From contig CALAKO010000072.1 in the NCBI GenBank assembly GCA_937922955.1, positions 1 through 7,495 on the forward strand: 7,495 bases of DNA, read 5' to 3'. The position numbers were made by a program, and so were the translations under genes. This document shows positions 1 through 5,426 of the stretch, one piece after another. The stretch comes from an uncultured Peptococcaceae bacterium (GTDB taxonomy: Bacteria; Bacillota; Peptococcia; Peptococcales; Peptococcaceae). Within the stretch, counting starts at the first letter, position 1. Each line of letters opens with the position of its first letter. The notes below the pieces were generated by a model. That model was not told the origin of the DNA. It ran no database searches and saw only the letters and a list, made by a program, of their open reading frames with translations.

Positions 1-210
1 GAATTATTATTAGAAGGACTCGGGATCACTTTTGCAATGTATAATTTTAATGACCGTAATTTTGCGCTCCAATACGGGGACACCATTCATATGATAAACT
101 TCAAGGAAAACATCACTGCCGAATTTGGTTATATCGTAAAGAACAACCATACGTTAAGCGAAGATGCGTTATTACAAATTGAATACCTTACTAATTTTTT
201 TCAACATTAA
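1..210 (+). CDS. LysR-type transcriptional regulator, C-terminal fragment
   Basis: The plus strand is open from the first base to a TAA at 208-210, giving 69 residues that begin ELLLEGLGITFAMYNF and end in LTNFFQH. The pattern of a short helix, then G-L-G-I-T-F, a variable loop, a hydrophobic strand (FGYIVKNN), and L-S-x-x-A followed by a final amphipathic helix is the usual end of the effector-binding domain of LysR-family regulators. The N-terminal helix-turn-helix and most of the sensor domain lie outside the window. If it is LysR, it would be a cytoplasmic, ligand-responsive DNA-binding protein, but its target is unknown. It is convergent with the minus-strand genes and shares their terminator, so it is not co-transcribed with them. 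The family call rests on a short tail only; another periplasmic-binding-protein-fold protein is possible. Confidence 0.7.
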   Translation, partial: ELLLEGLGITFAMYNFNDRNFALQYGDTIHMINFKENITAEFGYIVKNNHTLSEDALLQIEYLTNFFQH

Positions 211-218
211 TTTCTTTT

Positions 219-276
219 GAACTAAAAAAAGAGCTAGGAAGACCTGCTGTCTACTTCCTAGCTCTTTCTTTAGTTC
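219..276. terminator. Bidirectional intrinsic terminator between convergent genes
   Basis: Arms 219-241 and 254-276 are complementary over 23 bp with one mismatch, around a 12-nt loop. The GC-richer core (GAGCTAGGAAG and its complement) is flanked by A7 at 224-230 on one side and a T-rich run (265-271, then 277-281) on the other, so each strand has a U-tract after the core stem. It ends the plus-strand LysR-like gene 8 nt after its stop. The TAA of the minus-strand 310-residue gene (270-272) lies inside the right arm. Confidence 0.9.
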
Positions 277-1202
277 TTTTTATTTAATACCGCACGATAG
301 TATGCTGTTGAATATGCAGCATACTCGGTTTCAGCAACAGCTTCCGCAATATCGTCTAACTCTTCCTCCAAAACAACACCTGGCATTTGTTTCAACTGTG
401 CAATCAGGTGAAAATATGATTCGGATTGTGCCGAAAGCAACCATTCAGAATATTTTTGTCGGATTTTTGGCATTTCGCCAAATTGCTTAAATGCATATTG
501 CTTTTTTATAATTGGTCCTGTTAAATACCCTTGAATCATTTTTTCCTGTTGCATTCCAACAACATTCATTTTTTGAGCATCAAATACTGCGTTTCGTTTT
601 CCATGCGCATCAATAAATACAAATCCATAAAATTCACGCGTGATATTATCTGCACATACCGGGTCATCCTGCATCTGATGACGTATCTTATCATGCCAGT
701 TTTTCAAATTTAAAAAGCTTTGCCTTGAAAGAATCTTGCCTTCATAACTCATTTTAACCAAGCCTTCAAAAAGTTGCAGCATTGTATCATCAAAATAGCC
801 ATCTATGGCCTCTTGGTATTGTTTCAAAAGTCCAAGCGCTTGATCAGTCGGTTCTCTATGGAATAACGGCTCCATTCTCGGTAAAAAAAATTCATACTGA
901 TATTTCATCTGTTGAATCAATTCAATCTTTGTTTTTGCTAACCACTCATCTTCTAAATCAGCCGGCACTTTCAATCTTTTAATGTACTGTATCATCGGCA
1001 TAAAGTACCGCTCTTCAAACCGAGCTTTTTCTATACATTGATACAGTTTTTCTTGATTGGTCGTAGCATAGTAATAAATCTTATGATTTTTTTCTTGAAC
1101 AGCAGTGCCATAAATTAAATATTCTGTTTCGAATCGACCTAATTGTGCCATCACAGCAACCGCACTGGAAGCTTGCATATCTCTGCTGCCAACATACCTC
1201 AT
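270..1202 (-). CDS. Hypothetical protein, 310 residues, unrecognised family
   Basis: I do not recognise this protein. It starts at ATG 1202, placed by an AGGTGA ribosome binding site (1216-1211) 8 nt upstream. That site contains the TGA of the preceding ABC ATPase gene, so the two are very likely translationally coupled. The product looks cytoplasmic: no signal peptide, no membrane segment, and a mix of charged and aromatic residues suggesting a mostly helical fold. Tyrosines are frequent near residues 28-45 (EYLIYG, KIYYYA). There is a strand-like segment around 190-200 (FYGFVFIDAHGKR) and an acidic helix near the C-terminus (LEEELDDIAEAVAETEY). I see no nucleotide-binding, DNA-binding or metal-binding signature. 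As last gene of a zinc-ribbon/ABC-ATPase/unknown trio, it may be a partner of the ATPase, but that is inference from position. The stop codon lies inside the terminator stem. It is surely a real gene (long frame, good RBS), with unknown function. Confidence 0.85.
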   Translation of the reverse strand: MRYVGSRDMQASSAVAVMAQLGRFETEYLIYGTAVQEKNHKIYYYATTNQEKLYQCIEKARFEERYFMPMIQYIKRLKVPADLEDEWLAKTKIELIQQMKYQYEFFLPRMEPLFHREPTDQALGLLKQYQEAIDGYFDDTMLQLFEGLVKMSYEGKILSRQSFLNLKNWHDKIRHQMQDDPVCADNITREFYGFVFIDAHGKRNAVFDAQKMNVVGMQQEKMIQGYLTGPIIKKQYAFKQFGEMPKIRQKYSEWLLSAQSESYFHLIAQLKQMPGVVLEEELDDIAEAVAETEYAAYSTAYYRAVLNKKN

Positions 1203-1210
1203 ATCTTATG

Positions 1211-2032
1211 TCACCTGCTTTCAATATTGCTATAGCATAGGTCAAAAATCTTTGTTGGAGCTTCAACCTTCATATGCCGTATACCATTTTCATCACACGA
1301 CACGCTTACATCTTCATGTAAAAGTTCCGATATCATTTTTGATTGCATGATTTTGTCAATTGATCCTTTTGCAAATATATTACCATTTCTTAAAAGCAAA
1401 GCATTGTTTATGAAAGATGGTATTTCTTCCGGATAATGCGTTACATATAGAATCGTCACTTTACCACTTTCTGCCAATGCTGTTACTGTCTGATAAAGAT
1501 GATCGCGTGCATAGATATCTAACCCACTAGTCGGTTCATCCAATAGCAATAATTCTGGCTTTGTAATTAAGGCGCGGGCAATAAGCACATTCTGGCGCTC
1601 ACCTTTACTCATGGCGCCAAAGGCCTGGTGTATCTTGTCACCCATTCGCAGCTCGCGTAATAACGCTTTCGCAAAACGTACATCTTGATCTTTTACATTA
1701 AATTCTATATTAAATGTACCAAAAAGGCCTGAAAGAACAATTTGAAGTGCCGATTCATTATAATATATCCTATCAAATAATGAGTTACTGACTAATCCTA
1801 CTTTTTTTCTTAAATCAAAGATGGTCTCTTTTGAATAGGCTTTGCCTAATACAGTCAGCGTTCCTGATGTTAATGGCTTAAAACCGGCAATCATACTGAG
1901 TAATGTCGTCTTGCCACTCCCATTGAGGCCAAAAATTAACCAATGTTCACCCGACTTTACCTGCCAATTCAAATGATTCAAAAGGTATCTATTCCCGGAT
2001 CGACAGCATAATTCCTTCGCTTCTATCAGCAT
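1211..2032 (-). CDS. Stand-alone ABC ATPase, ModF/YlmA-like
   Basis: A single cytoplasmic ABC nucleotide-binding domain of 273 residues. Counting from ATG 2032, Walker A is GLNGSGKT at 35-42, the signature loop is MSKGERQ at 141-147 (a variant of LSGGQ), Walker B is LLLLDEP at 161-167, the D-loop is SGLD at 169-172 and the switch histidine is in YVTHYPEEI at about 199. The Q-loop is atypical: where VGxVxQ is expected the protein has VGLVSN, so the usual glutamine is missing. That variant, with the SKGERQ and THxPEEI wording, recalls the ModF/YlmA group (COG1119), whose members often have no permease; none is seen here. Its transport or other role is therefore unknown. A longer frame begins at GTG 2041, but that codon abuts the AGAAGG ribosome binding site with no spacer, while ATG 2032 is 9 nt from it. 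The upstream zinc-ribbon gene ends at 2038, 5 nt before this start, and the next gene begins 8 nt after the stop, so the three form a coupled operon. Confidence 0.9.
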   Translation of the reverse strand: MLIEAKELCCRSGNRYLLNHLNWQVKSGEHWLIFGLNGSGKTTLLSMIAGFKPLTSGTLTVLGKAYSKETIFDLRKKVGLVSNSLFDRIYYNESALQIVLSGLFGTFNIEFNVKDQDVRFAKALLRELRMGDKIHQAFGAMSKGERQNVLIARALITKPELLLLDEPTSGLDIYARDHLYQTVTALAESGKVTILYVTHYPEEIPSFINNALLLRNGNIFAKGSIDKIMQSKMISELLHEDVSVSCDENGIRHMKVEAPTKIFDLCYSNIESR

Positions 2033-2037
2033 TGCAC

Positions 2038-2047
2038 TCACCCTTCT
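2038..2047 (-). promoter_or_regulatory. Ribosome binding site that decides the ABC ATPase start
   Basis: The minus strand reads AGAAGGGTGA here, then GTGCA and ATG at 2032. The AGAAGG part is 9 nt from ATG 2032 but directly touches the alternative GTG at 2041, which overlaps the upstream stop as GTGA. The spacing favours ATG 2032. The site overlaps the end of the zinc-ribbon gene, consistent with translational coupling. Confidence 0.65.
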
Positions 2048-2475
2048 ATCTCAGACGGCACCAGATCATTTTCTATCACCATACACTCTTCCCAACCACC
2101 AGCTTTCATCTCTAATTGAACTGTAAAACCATCTGCATTTAATAAACCTGTATTGCGAAATCCCCACGCCATGATCTCACAAACTTTTGCAATATTCATT
2201 TGACGTCTGTTCTCGTTATCGTCCAATGCATCATAGAAATCAACATCTAAATTATCAACAAAATTACATGCGCTTTTATAGATTTCTGGTTCTACACCAT
2301 ATTCAATGCGCTCACAAGACTCACAATACAATTCAATACGCGCCTCTTTTATGTCACTGAACATGATGCGTTTAATGGTCAATGAATGGCCACAGTATTT
2401 ACAAATACAACGTTTTTTTCGTGCTTTTAATATTTCTACACGATTTTCTGACCAGTATAATTCATTTGTAGACAT
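2038..2475 (-). CDS. Small zinc-ribbon protein of unknown function
   Basis: A 145-residue cytoplasmic protein starting at ATG 2475, with a strong AAAGGGAG ribosome binding site (2491-2484) 8 nt upstream. Two cysteine pairs, C25-x2-C28 (within CICKYCGH) and C51-x2-C54 (CESC), separated by about 22 residues with a hydrophobic strand between them, form a classic treble-clef or zinc-ribbon knuckle pair; C23 and H30 are also nearby. The remainder is acidic (DNLDVDFYDALDDNENRR at about 73-90) and probably helical. No catalytic motif is visible and I cannot assign a family beyond the zinc ribbon. Zinc ribbons of this size bind nucleic acid or protein partners or serve a structural role; which applies here is unknown. 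It is the first gene of the trio with the ABC ATPase and the 310-residue protein, and is preceded by a palindrome that may control all three. Confidence 0.8.
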   Translation of the reverse strand: MSTNELYWSENRVEILKARKKRCICKYCGHSLTIKRIMFSDIKEARIELYCESCERIEYGVEPEIYKSACNFVDNLDVDFYDALDDNENRRQMNIAKVCEIMAWGFRNTGLLNADGFTVQLEMKAGGWEECMVIENDLVPSEIEG

Positions 2476-2531
2476 AACTCTTGCTCCCTTTCATAACATC
2501 ACTCCATCAAACATCTTAATGCATATTTTCA

Positions 2532-2560
2532 ATAATAACAAAGTGCCTGAATTAACCTAA
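2532..2560 (-). promoter_or_regulatory. Possible promoter of the zinc-ribbon/ABC operon
   Basis: On the minus strand TATTAT (2537-2532) matches the -10 consensus at five of six bases and sits 17 bp after TTAGGT (2560-2555). The latter is a poor -35 and is itself one arm of the palindrome. This geometry would fit an activator- or repressor-controlled promoter with a leader of about 50 nt. It is a weak call in AT-rich DNA. Confidence 0.25.
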
Positions 2561-2573
2561 TCACTTAGGTTAA
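2552..2573. promoter_or_regulatory. 22-bp palindrome, possible operator
   Basis: TTAACCTAA, a 4-bp centre TCAC, and TTAGGTTAA form a perfect 9-bp inverted repeat in the 118-bp gap between the alkylsulfatase-like gene and the zinc-ribbon gene. The stem is AT-rich (two G-C pairs per arm) and has no T-run after it on either strand, so it is a poor terminator. A dimeric-regulator binding site overlapping the -35 region of the zinc-ribbon operon is more likely. I cannot name the regulator; the GGTTAA half-sites recall BirA-type operators, but the spacing is too short for them. Confidence 0.4.
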
Positions 2574-2593
2574 AGCAGACACTATACAAAATA

Positions 2594-3859
2594 TTATTTT
2601 ACCAATTCTTTTGCGTAGGATAAATAATAATGTCTCCCATTTGCACTAGTCTGCATACGTCCAAGATAGATACAAGCCTCTGCTTTCCATTGTTTAGCCT
2701 CATCAATCTTTACCTGAGCATCAAGCAAAATATCACACAGTTCCATAGCCCACTGCATATCTTGCTCAATAAGCGCTTCTTTAATGGCTGTAGATACGCG
2801 ATCAGTGCCACCCATTATGGCCAGCTGTTTCTCTGCGCGCTCTCTGACAGGCAAAGCCCCAATATGTGTTGGATTACCATCGAACCAACCAACATAACCT
2901 GCATAAATACCTCGTACACTCCATGCAATGGTTCCGTAATACTCCTGAAGATATGGCAAATCCTTCCATTGTTCAGGTAACTGAATAGACGCAGCCAATT
3001 CATCTGGCGACTTTCCCTCATTAATTCCTTTTAAGGTTTGATCTAACACCCATTCAATTGCATCTCTATAATTACCAATGACCTGAGCGATTCGCGCATG
3101 TCCTTCTATCACTTCACCGTGTCCAGGCACGAGAAATTCAGCCGGGAATGACAAGTACTTTCCTAAAGATGCCACCCATTGATCTACATCACGATAAGTA
3201 CTGCCACGCAATGCGCAAAGATTTGGCCATGATGCGTAATAGTTATCCCCGCTACACAATATCTTTTGTTCCGGCAGCCATACTGCCTGCTCATCGTCCG
3301 TTTCCCCTGGAACGGCAATAAGATGAAGTTCTACTCCCTCTATTCGCATGACAGTCTCGTTTTCATCGACATATTGATCAACAGGCAGTGGCTGTGGTCT
3401 TCCATTTGGCGCTACGGCAGGATTTAGCCCCATAGAAATGGATTCTTCTAAAGATAATCCAACACCAAACTGATGAAAAGCCCGTTTGCCAGAAGCCTGA
3501 GCTATTTGTTCTTGCCGACCAATAACAGGTACATAACTAACATGCGCTATAACCTTTTTAACTGTATCAGAAAAAACCGACGCTCCACCTGTATGATCGG
3601 CATGTGTATGTGTGTAGATGATGGTTGTGACAGGTTTGTTTGTTATCTTTTCAATTTCTTTTTTCGCATCTACTGCGTAACCATCTGATTCAAATGCATC
3701 CACTAAAATACAGCCATCGTCCCCTACTATAAGTATTGCATTACTGGCGCCAAAATATTGTAATACATAGACATTTTCTGCAAGTTTATTTACAATAGGC
3801 GCCTTTACCTCTGCAGTATTTGCTCGTAATTTTTCTTCACCTAAAAATTGAGTATGCAT
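2594..3859 (-). CDS. Alkylsulfatase-like metallo-beta-lactamase-fold hydrolase
   Basis: A 421-residue dinuclear-metal hydrolase predicted to cleave a sulfate (or other) ester. Counting from ATG 3859, the metal-binding motif THTHADHTGG lies at 83-92 (H84, H86, D88, H89). Glutamates E186 and E190 in PGETDDE replace the usual PGH histidine, as in the SdsA1/BDS1 alkylsulfatase family. D205 in SGDN and H247 in VPGHG complete the site, and NLxxLRG (N213, R218) matches that family's conserved segment after the metal site. From about 260 on, the DQT, GWFDGNP and NGRxYYL segments match the alkylsulfatase dimerisation domain. Unlike classic secreted enzymes of about 660 residues, it has no signal peptide and ends without the C-terminal SCP2-like domain, so it should be cytoplasmic. 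SGDN where characterised enzymes have AEN also marks a divergent branch, so the substrate is uncertain. The frame extends to GTG 3871, but that codon is inside the ribosome binding site. It lies downstream of the transporter gene, across a hairpin. Confidence 0.87.
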   Translation of the reverse strand: MHTQFLGEEKLRANTAEVKAPIVNKLAENVYVLQYFGASNAILIVGDDGCILVDAFESDGYAVDAKKEIEKITNKPVTTIIYTHTHADHTGGASVFSDTVKKVIAHVSYVPVIGRQEQIAQASGKRAFHQFGVGLSLEESISMGLNPAVAPNGRPQPLPVDQYVDENETVMRIEGVELHLIAVPGETDDEQAVWLPEQKILCSGDNYYASWPNLCALRGSTYRDVDQWVASLGKYLSFPAEFLVPGHGEVIEGHARIAQVIGNYRDAIEWVLDQTLKGINEGKSPDELAASIQLPEQWKDLPYLQEYYGTIAWSVRGIYAGYVGWFDGNPTHIGALPVRERAEKQLAIMGGTDRVSTAIKEALIEQDMQWAMELCDILLDAQVKIDEAKQWKAEACIYLGRMQTSANGRHYYLSYAKELVK

Positions 3860-3868
3860 AAACTCTTT

Positions 3869-3875
3869 CACCTCT
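3869..3875 (-). promoter_or_regulatory. Ribosome binding site that decides the alkylsulfatase-like start
   Basis: AGAGGTG on the minus strand lies 9 nt before ATG 3859. The GTG of an upstream in-frame start (3871-3869) is part of this same AGAGGTG, so it cannot also serve as the start with this site, and no other purine-rich site lies at a proper distance from it. Confidence 0.65.
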
Positions 3876-3891
3876 ATTTTTCATATATTTG

Positions 3892-3937
3892 AAAATGCAA
3901 CAAGAAGGATGTACAAACATCCACCCTGTTGCATTTT
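3892..3937 (-). terminator. Hairpin terminator after the transporter gene
   Basis: Arms 3918-3937 and 3892-3911 pair over 20 positions around a 6-nt loop (TTTGTA). In minus-strand RNA there are 17 Watson-Crick pairs, two G-U pairs and one mismatch. The stem ends in A4/U4, so the U-run is the 3' edge of the stem. It begins 5 nt after the transporter stop. No convincing promoter follows it before the alkylsulfatase-like gene, so it may act as a partial terminator that lowers, rather than stops, expression of that gene. Confidence 0.75.
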
Positions 3938-3942
3938 ATCGT

Positions 3943-5337
3943 TTAAATTAAGCCAATTAAGTACCAATATGGGATCATAATGACAACAAAGAAGACAAGA
4001 TAAACCAAATTCTTCACTGCCTGATATTTAAAGAATTGACCCATCGTCATTGCACCAAAAGCATAGAATACTAAAAATGTCAAATATTCATAAGGCAGGA
4101 ATACCATATCTGTTGCATGGTTAAATGTGAATATAACCGCTAATGGATTTACACCGAGATTCATAGCAATTGAGTACAACATGCCACAGAAACCAGCCAG
4201 CATAGCAACTGGTGTCATTGCAAAGTTTGCTAAAACCCCAAAAATCAATACGCCAATCAAAAGACCAATTGTACCCAAACCAGATAACATTGGCGATGCC
4301 ACTCCAGCAATCAATTCAGTAATACCTACTGCGCCGCAAACTGACCCAATTGCCAAGCAGGAACCAAAGAACAAAATGGTTGACCAAGGTACGTCTTCAA
4401 TTTCCTTCGAAGTACCCACCTCAATCCCTGGCATGCAGAGAATAAATGGTACGAAAATAAATGGATACATGCAGTCAAAACCGTGAATTGGATTTGTAAT
4501 AATCCACAATAAAATAACAATAACACCTACAAGCGCTTTCTTTTCCTTTTTCGAAACCGGCCCTAGTTCTTCCAACTTCTGTCTGAAATACTCTTTACTA
4601 TCACCTAACGTTGAATGTTTTGTTTTACCTGTAAAGGTCATAAACCAAATAAACACAAGACAGAAAATCAATACAGGCCAGTTGTACATAAACAACTGAG
4701 TGAAATTAACAGTAAACTCTGGTTCAACAGCACGTACCGATTGCATTAATGGTCCCATGGTAACAGGATAGTATAAAAACATACGCACTGTTGAGGCACC
4801 CAGCATACCTGCCATCATGATGATGGCACCTTCTTTTTTCTGAATCAGGCCCATTGCTGCCACAAAACTATAACTTAAAACGGCACAAACAACAGAACCT
4901 GAAGCAAACGTTACAATAGAAACTGCGAATGTTGCAAAAAATATTGCATAAACGGATTTATTAAAAGAACCGCCACATTTGACTGCAACCCAATATGCAA
5001 CGCGTTGTAATAATCCGCAGCTATTCAATACATTTGCTAACAACATGCAGCCAATAGCACCATACATGGTTGTCCCAATCCACGAACCAAATGCAATCGC
5101 TGGTTCAACAACTTTTAGAATCACCAATAATGCCGGCCAAATAATTGCAGGAACAGCTAAATTACTTAAATCGAATGCAGACCACAAAAGCATCCATAAT
5201 GTAATGGCAATTGCCATTTTCATCTCATAAGTAAAGACACCTTGTGGAGGAATTAAGGCAATACCAATCGGGATCAAAAAAGTTATAGCCATTTTTATCA
5301 TTTTATTCTTATTTGCTGCTAAAGCTTTTGTTGACAT
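3943..5337 (-). CDS. DASS/SLC13-like anion transporter
   Basis: A 464-residue inner-membrane protein with roughly eleven to twelve hydrophobic segments, predicted to import a di- or tricarboxylate, sulfate or similar organic anion with a cation. The layout is that of the divalent-anion:sodium symporter (DASS, SLC13) group in the ion transporter superfamily: paired helices at about 16-80, a first re-entrant region near 130-155, and a cytoplasmic charged loop at 236-268 (EYFRQKLEELGPVSKKEKKA) with the family wording LxxLGPxSxxEK. The second half begins PWSTILFFGSCLAIG (317-331), with a second re-entrant region at about 365-382. The SNT sodium/substrate motifs of well-studied members are not recognisable; SGSV (146-149) and ANFAMTP (370-376) occupy those places, so substrate or coupling ion may differ. 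An in-frame ATG at 5358 would add seven residues, but the ribosome binding site lies inside them. It is flanked by two predicted ester hydrolases. Confidence 0.85.
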   Translation of the reverse strand: MSTKALAANKNKMIKMAITFLIPIGIALIPPQGVFTYEMKMAIAITLWMLLWSAFDLSNLAVPAIIWPALLVILKVVEPAIAFGSWIGTTMYGAIGCMLLANVLNSCGLLQRVAYWVAVKCGGSFNKSVYAIFFATFAVSIVTFASGSVVCAVLSYSFVAAMGLIQKKEGAIIMMAGMLGASTVRMFLYYPVTMGPLMQSVRAVEPEFTVNFTQLFMYNWPVLIFCLVFIWFMTFTGKTKHSTLGDSKEYFRQKLEELGPVSKKEKKALVGVIVILLWIITNPIHGFDCMYPFIFVPFILCMPGIEVGTSKEIEDVPWSTILFFGSCLAIGSVCGAVGITELIAGVASPMLSGLGTIGLLIGVLIFGVLANFAMTPVAMLAGFCGMLYSIAMNLGVNPLAVIFTFNHATDMVFLPYEYLTFLVFYAFGAMTMGQFFKYQAVKNLVYLVFFVVIMIPYWYLIGLI

Positions 5338-5344
5338 GATTCTT

Positions 5345-5350
5345 CCCCCT
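5345..5350 (-). promoter_or_regulatory. Ribosome binding site that decides the transporter start
   Basis: AGGGGG on the minus strand lies 7 nt before ATG 5337, an ideal spacing. The alternative ATG at 5358 is upstream of this site and immediately follows the intercistronic stem with no purine-rich site of its own, so ATG 5337 is preferred. Confidence 0.8.
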
Positions 5351-5365
5351 TTGTCCATCTTCCAT

Positions 5366-5410
5366 GTATATTCTTGGGATTGATCTTTTCGGACAATCCC
5401 AAGAATATAC
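5366..5410 (-). other. 17-bp perfect intercistronic stem-loop, no U-tract
   Basis: Arms 5394-5410 and 5366-5382 are perfectly complementary over 17 bp around an 11-nt loop. In minus-strand RNA the 3' arm is followed by AUGGAAGAUGG rather than a U-run, so it lacks the feature needed for intrinsic termination. It begins 16 nt after the stop of the phosphatase-superfamily gene and ends 15 nt before the transporter's ribosome binding site. Roles that fit are protecting the 3' end of the upstream message, marking a processing point between the two cistrons, or attenuating the transporter. Confidence 0.7.
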
Positions 5411-5426
5411 CACTATTTCCAATTTT

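Noticed and set aside
302..982. Several short plus-strand frames of 60-66 codons opposite the 310-residue gene
   Set aside because: They are low-complexity, overlap a well-initiated minus-strand gene and have no convincing ribosome binding sites.
2039..2041. GTG at 2041 as the start of the ABC ATPase
   Set aside because: It directly touches the AGAAGG ribosome binding site with no spacer, while ATG 2032 is 9 nt from it.
2552..2573. The palindrome as an intrinsic terminator of the alkylsulfatase-like gene or as a BirA operator
   Set aside because: The stem is AT-rich with no T-run on either strand. The half-site spacing is shorter than the roughly 14-16 bp expected for BirA sites.
3869..3871. 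GTG at 3871 as the start of the alkylsulfatase-like protein
   Set aside because: The codon is itself part of the AGAGGTG ribosome binding site for ATG 3859.
3860..3942. A separate promoter for the alkylsulfatase-like gene
   Set aside because: TATATG and TTG-like elements occur, but no -35/-10 pair with 16-18 bp spacing stood out in this AT-rich gap.
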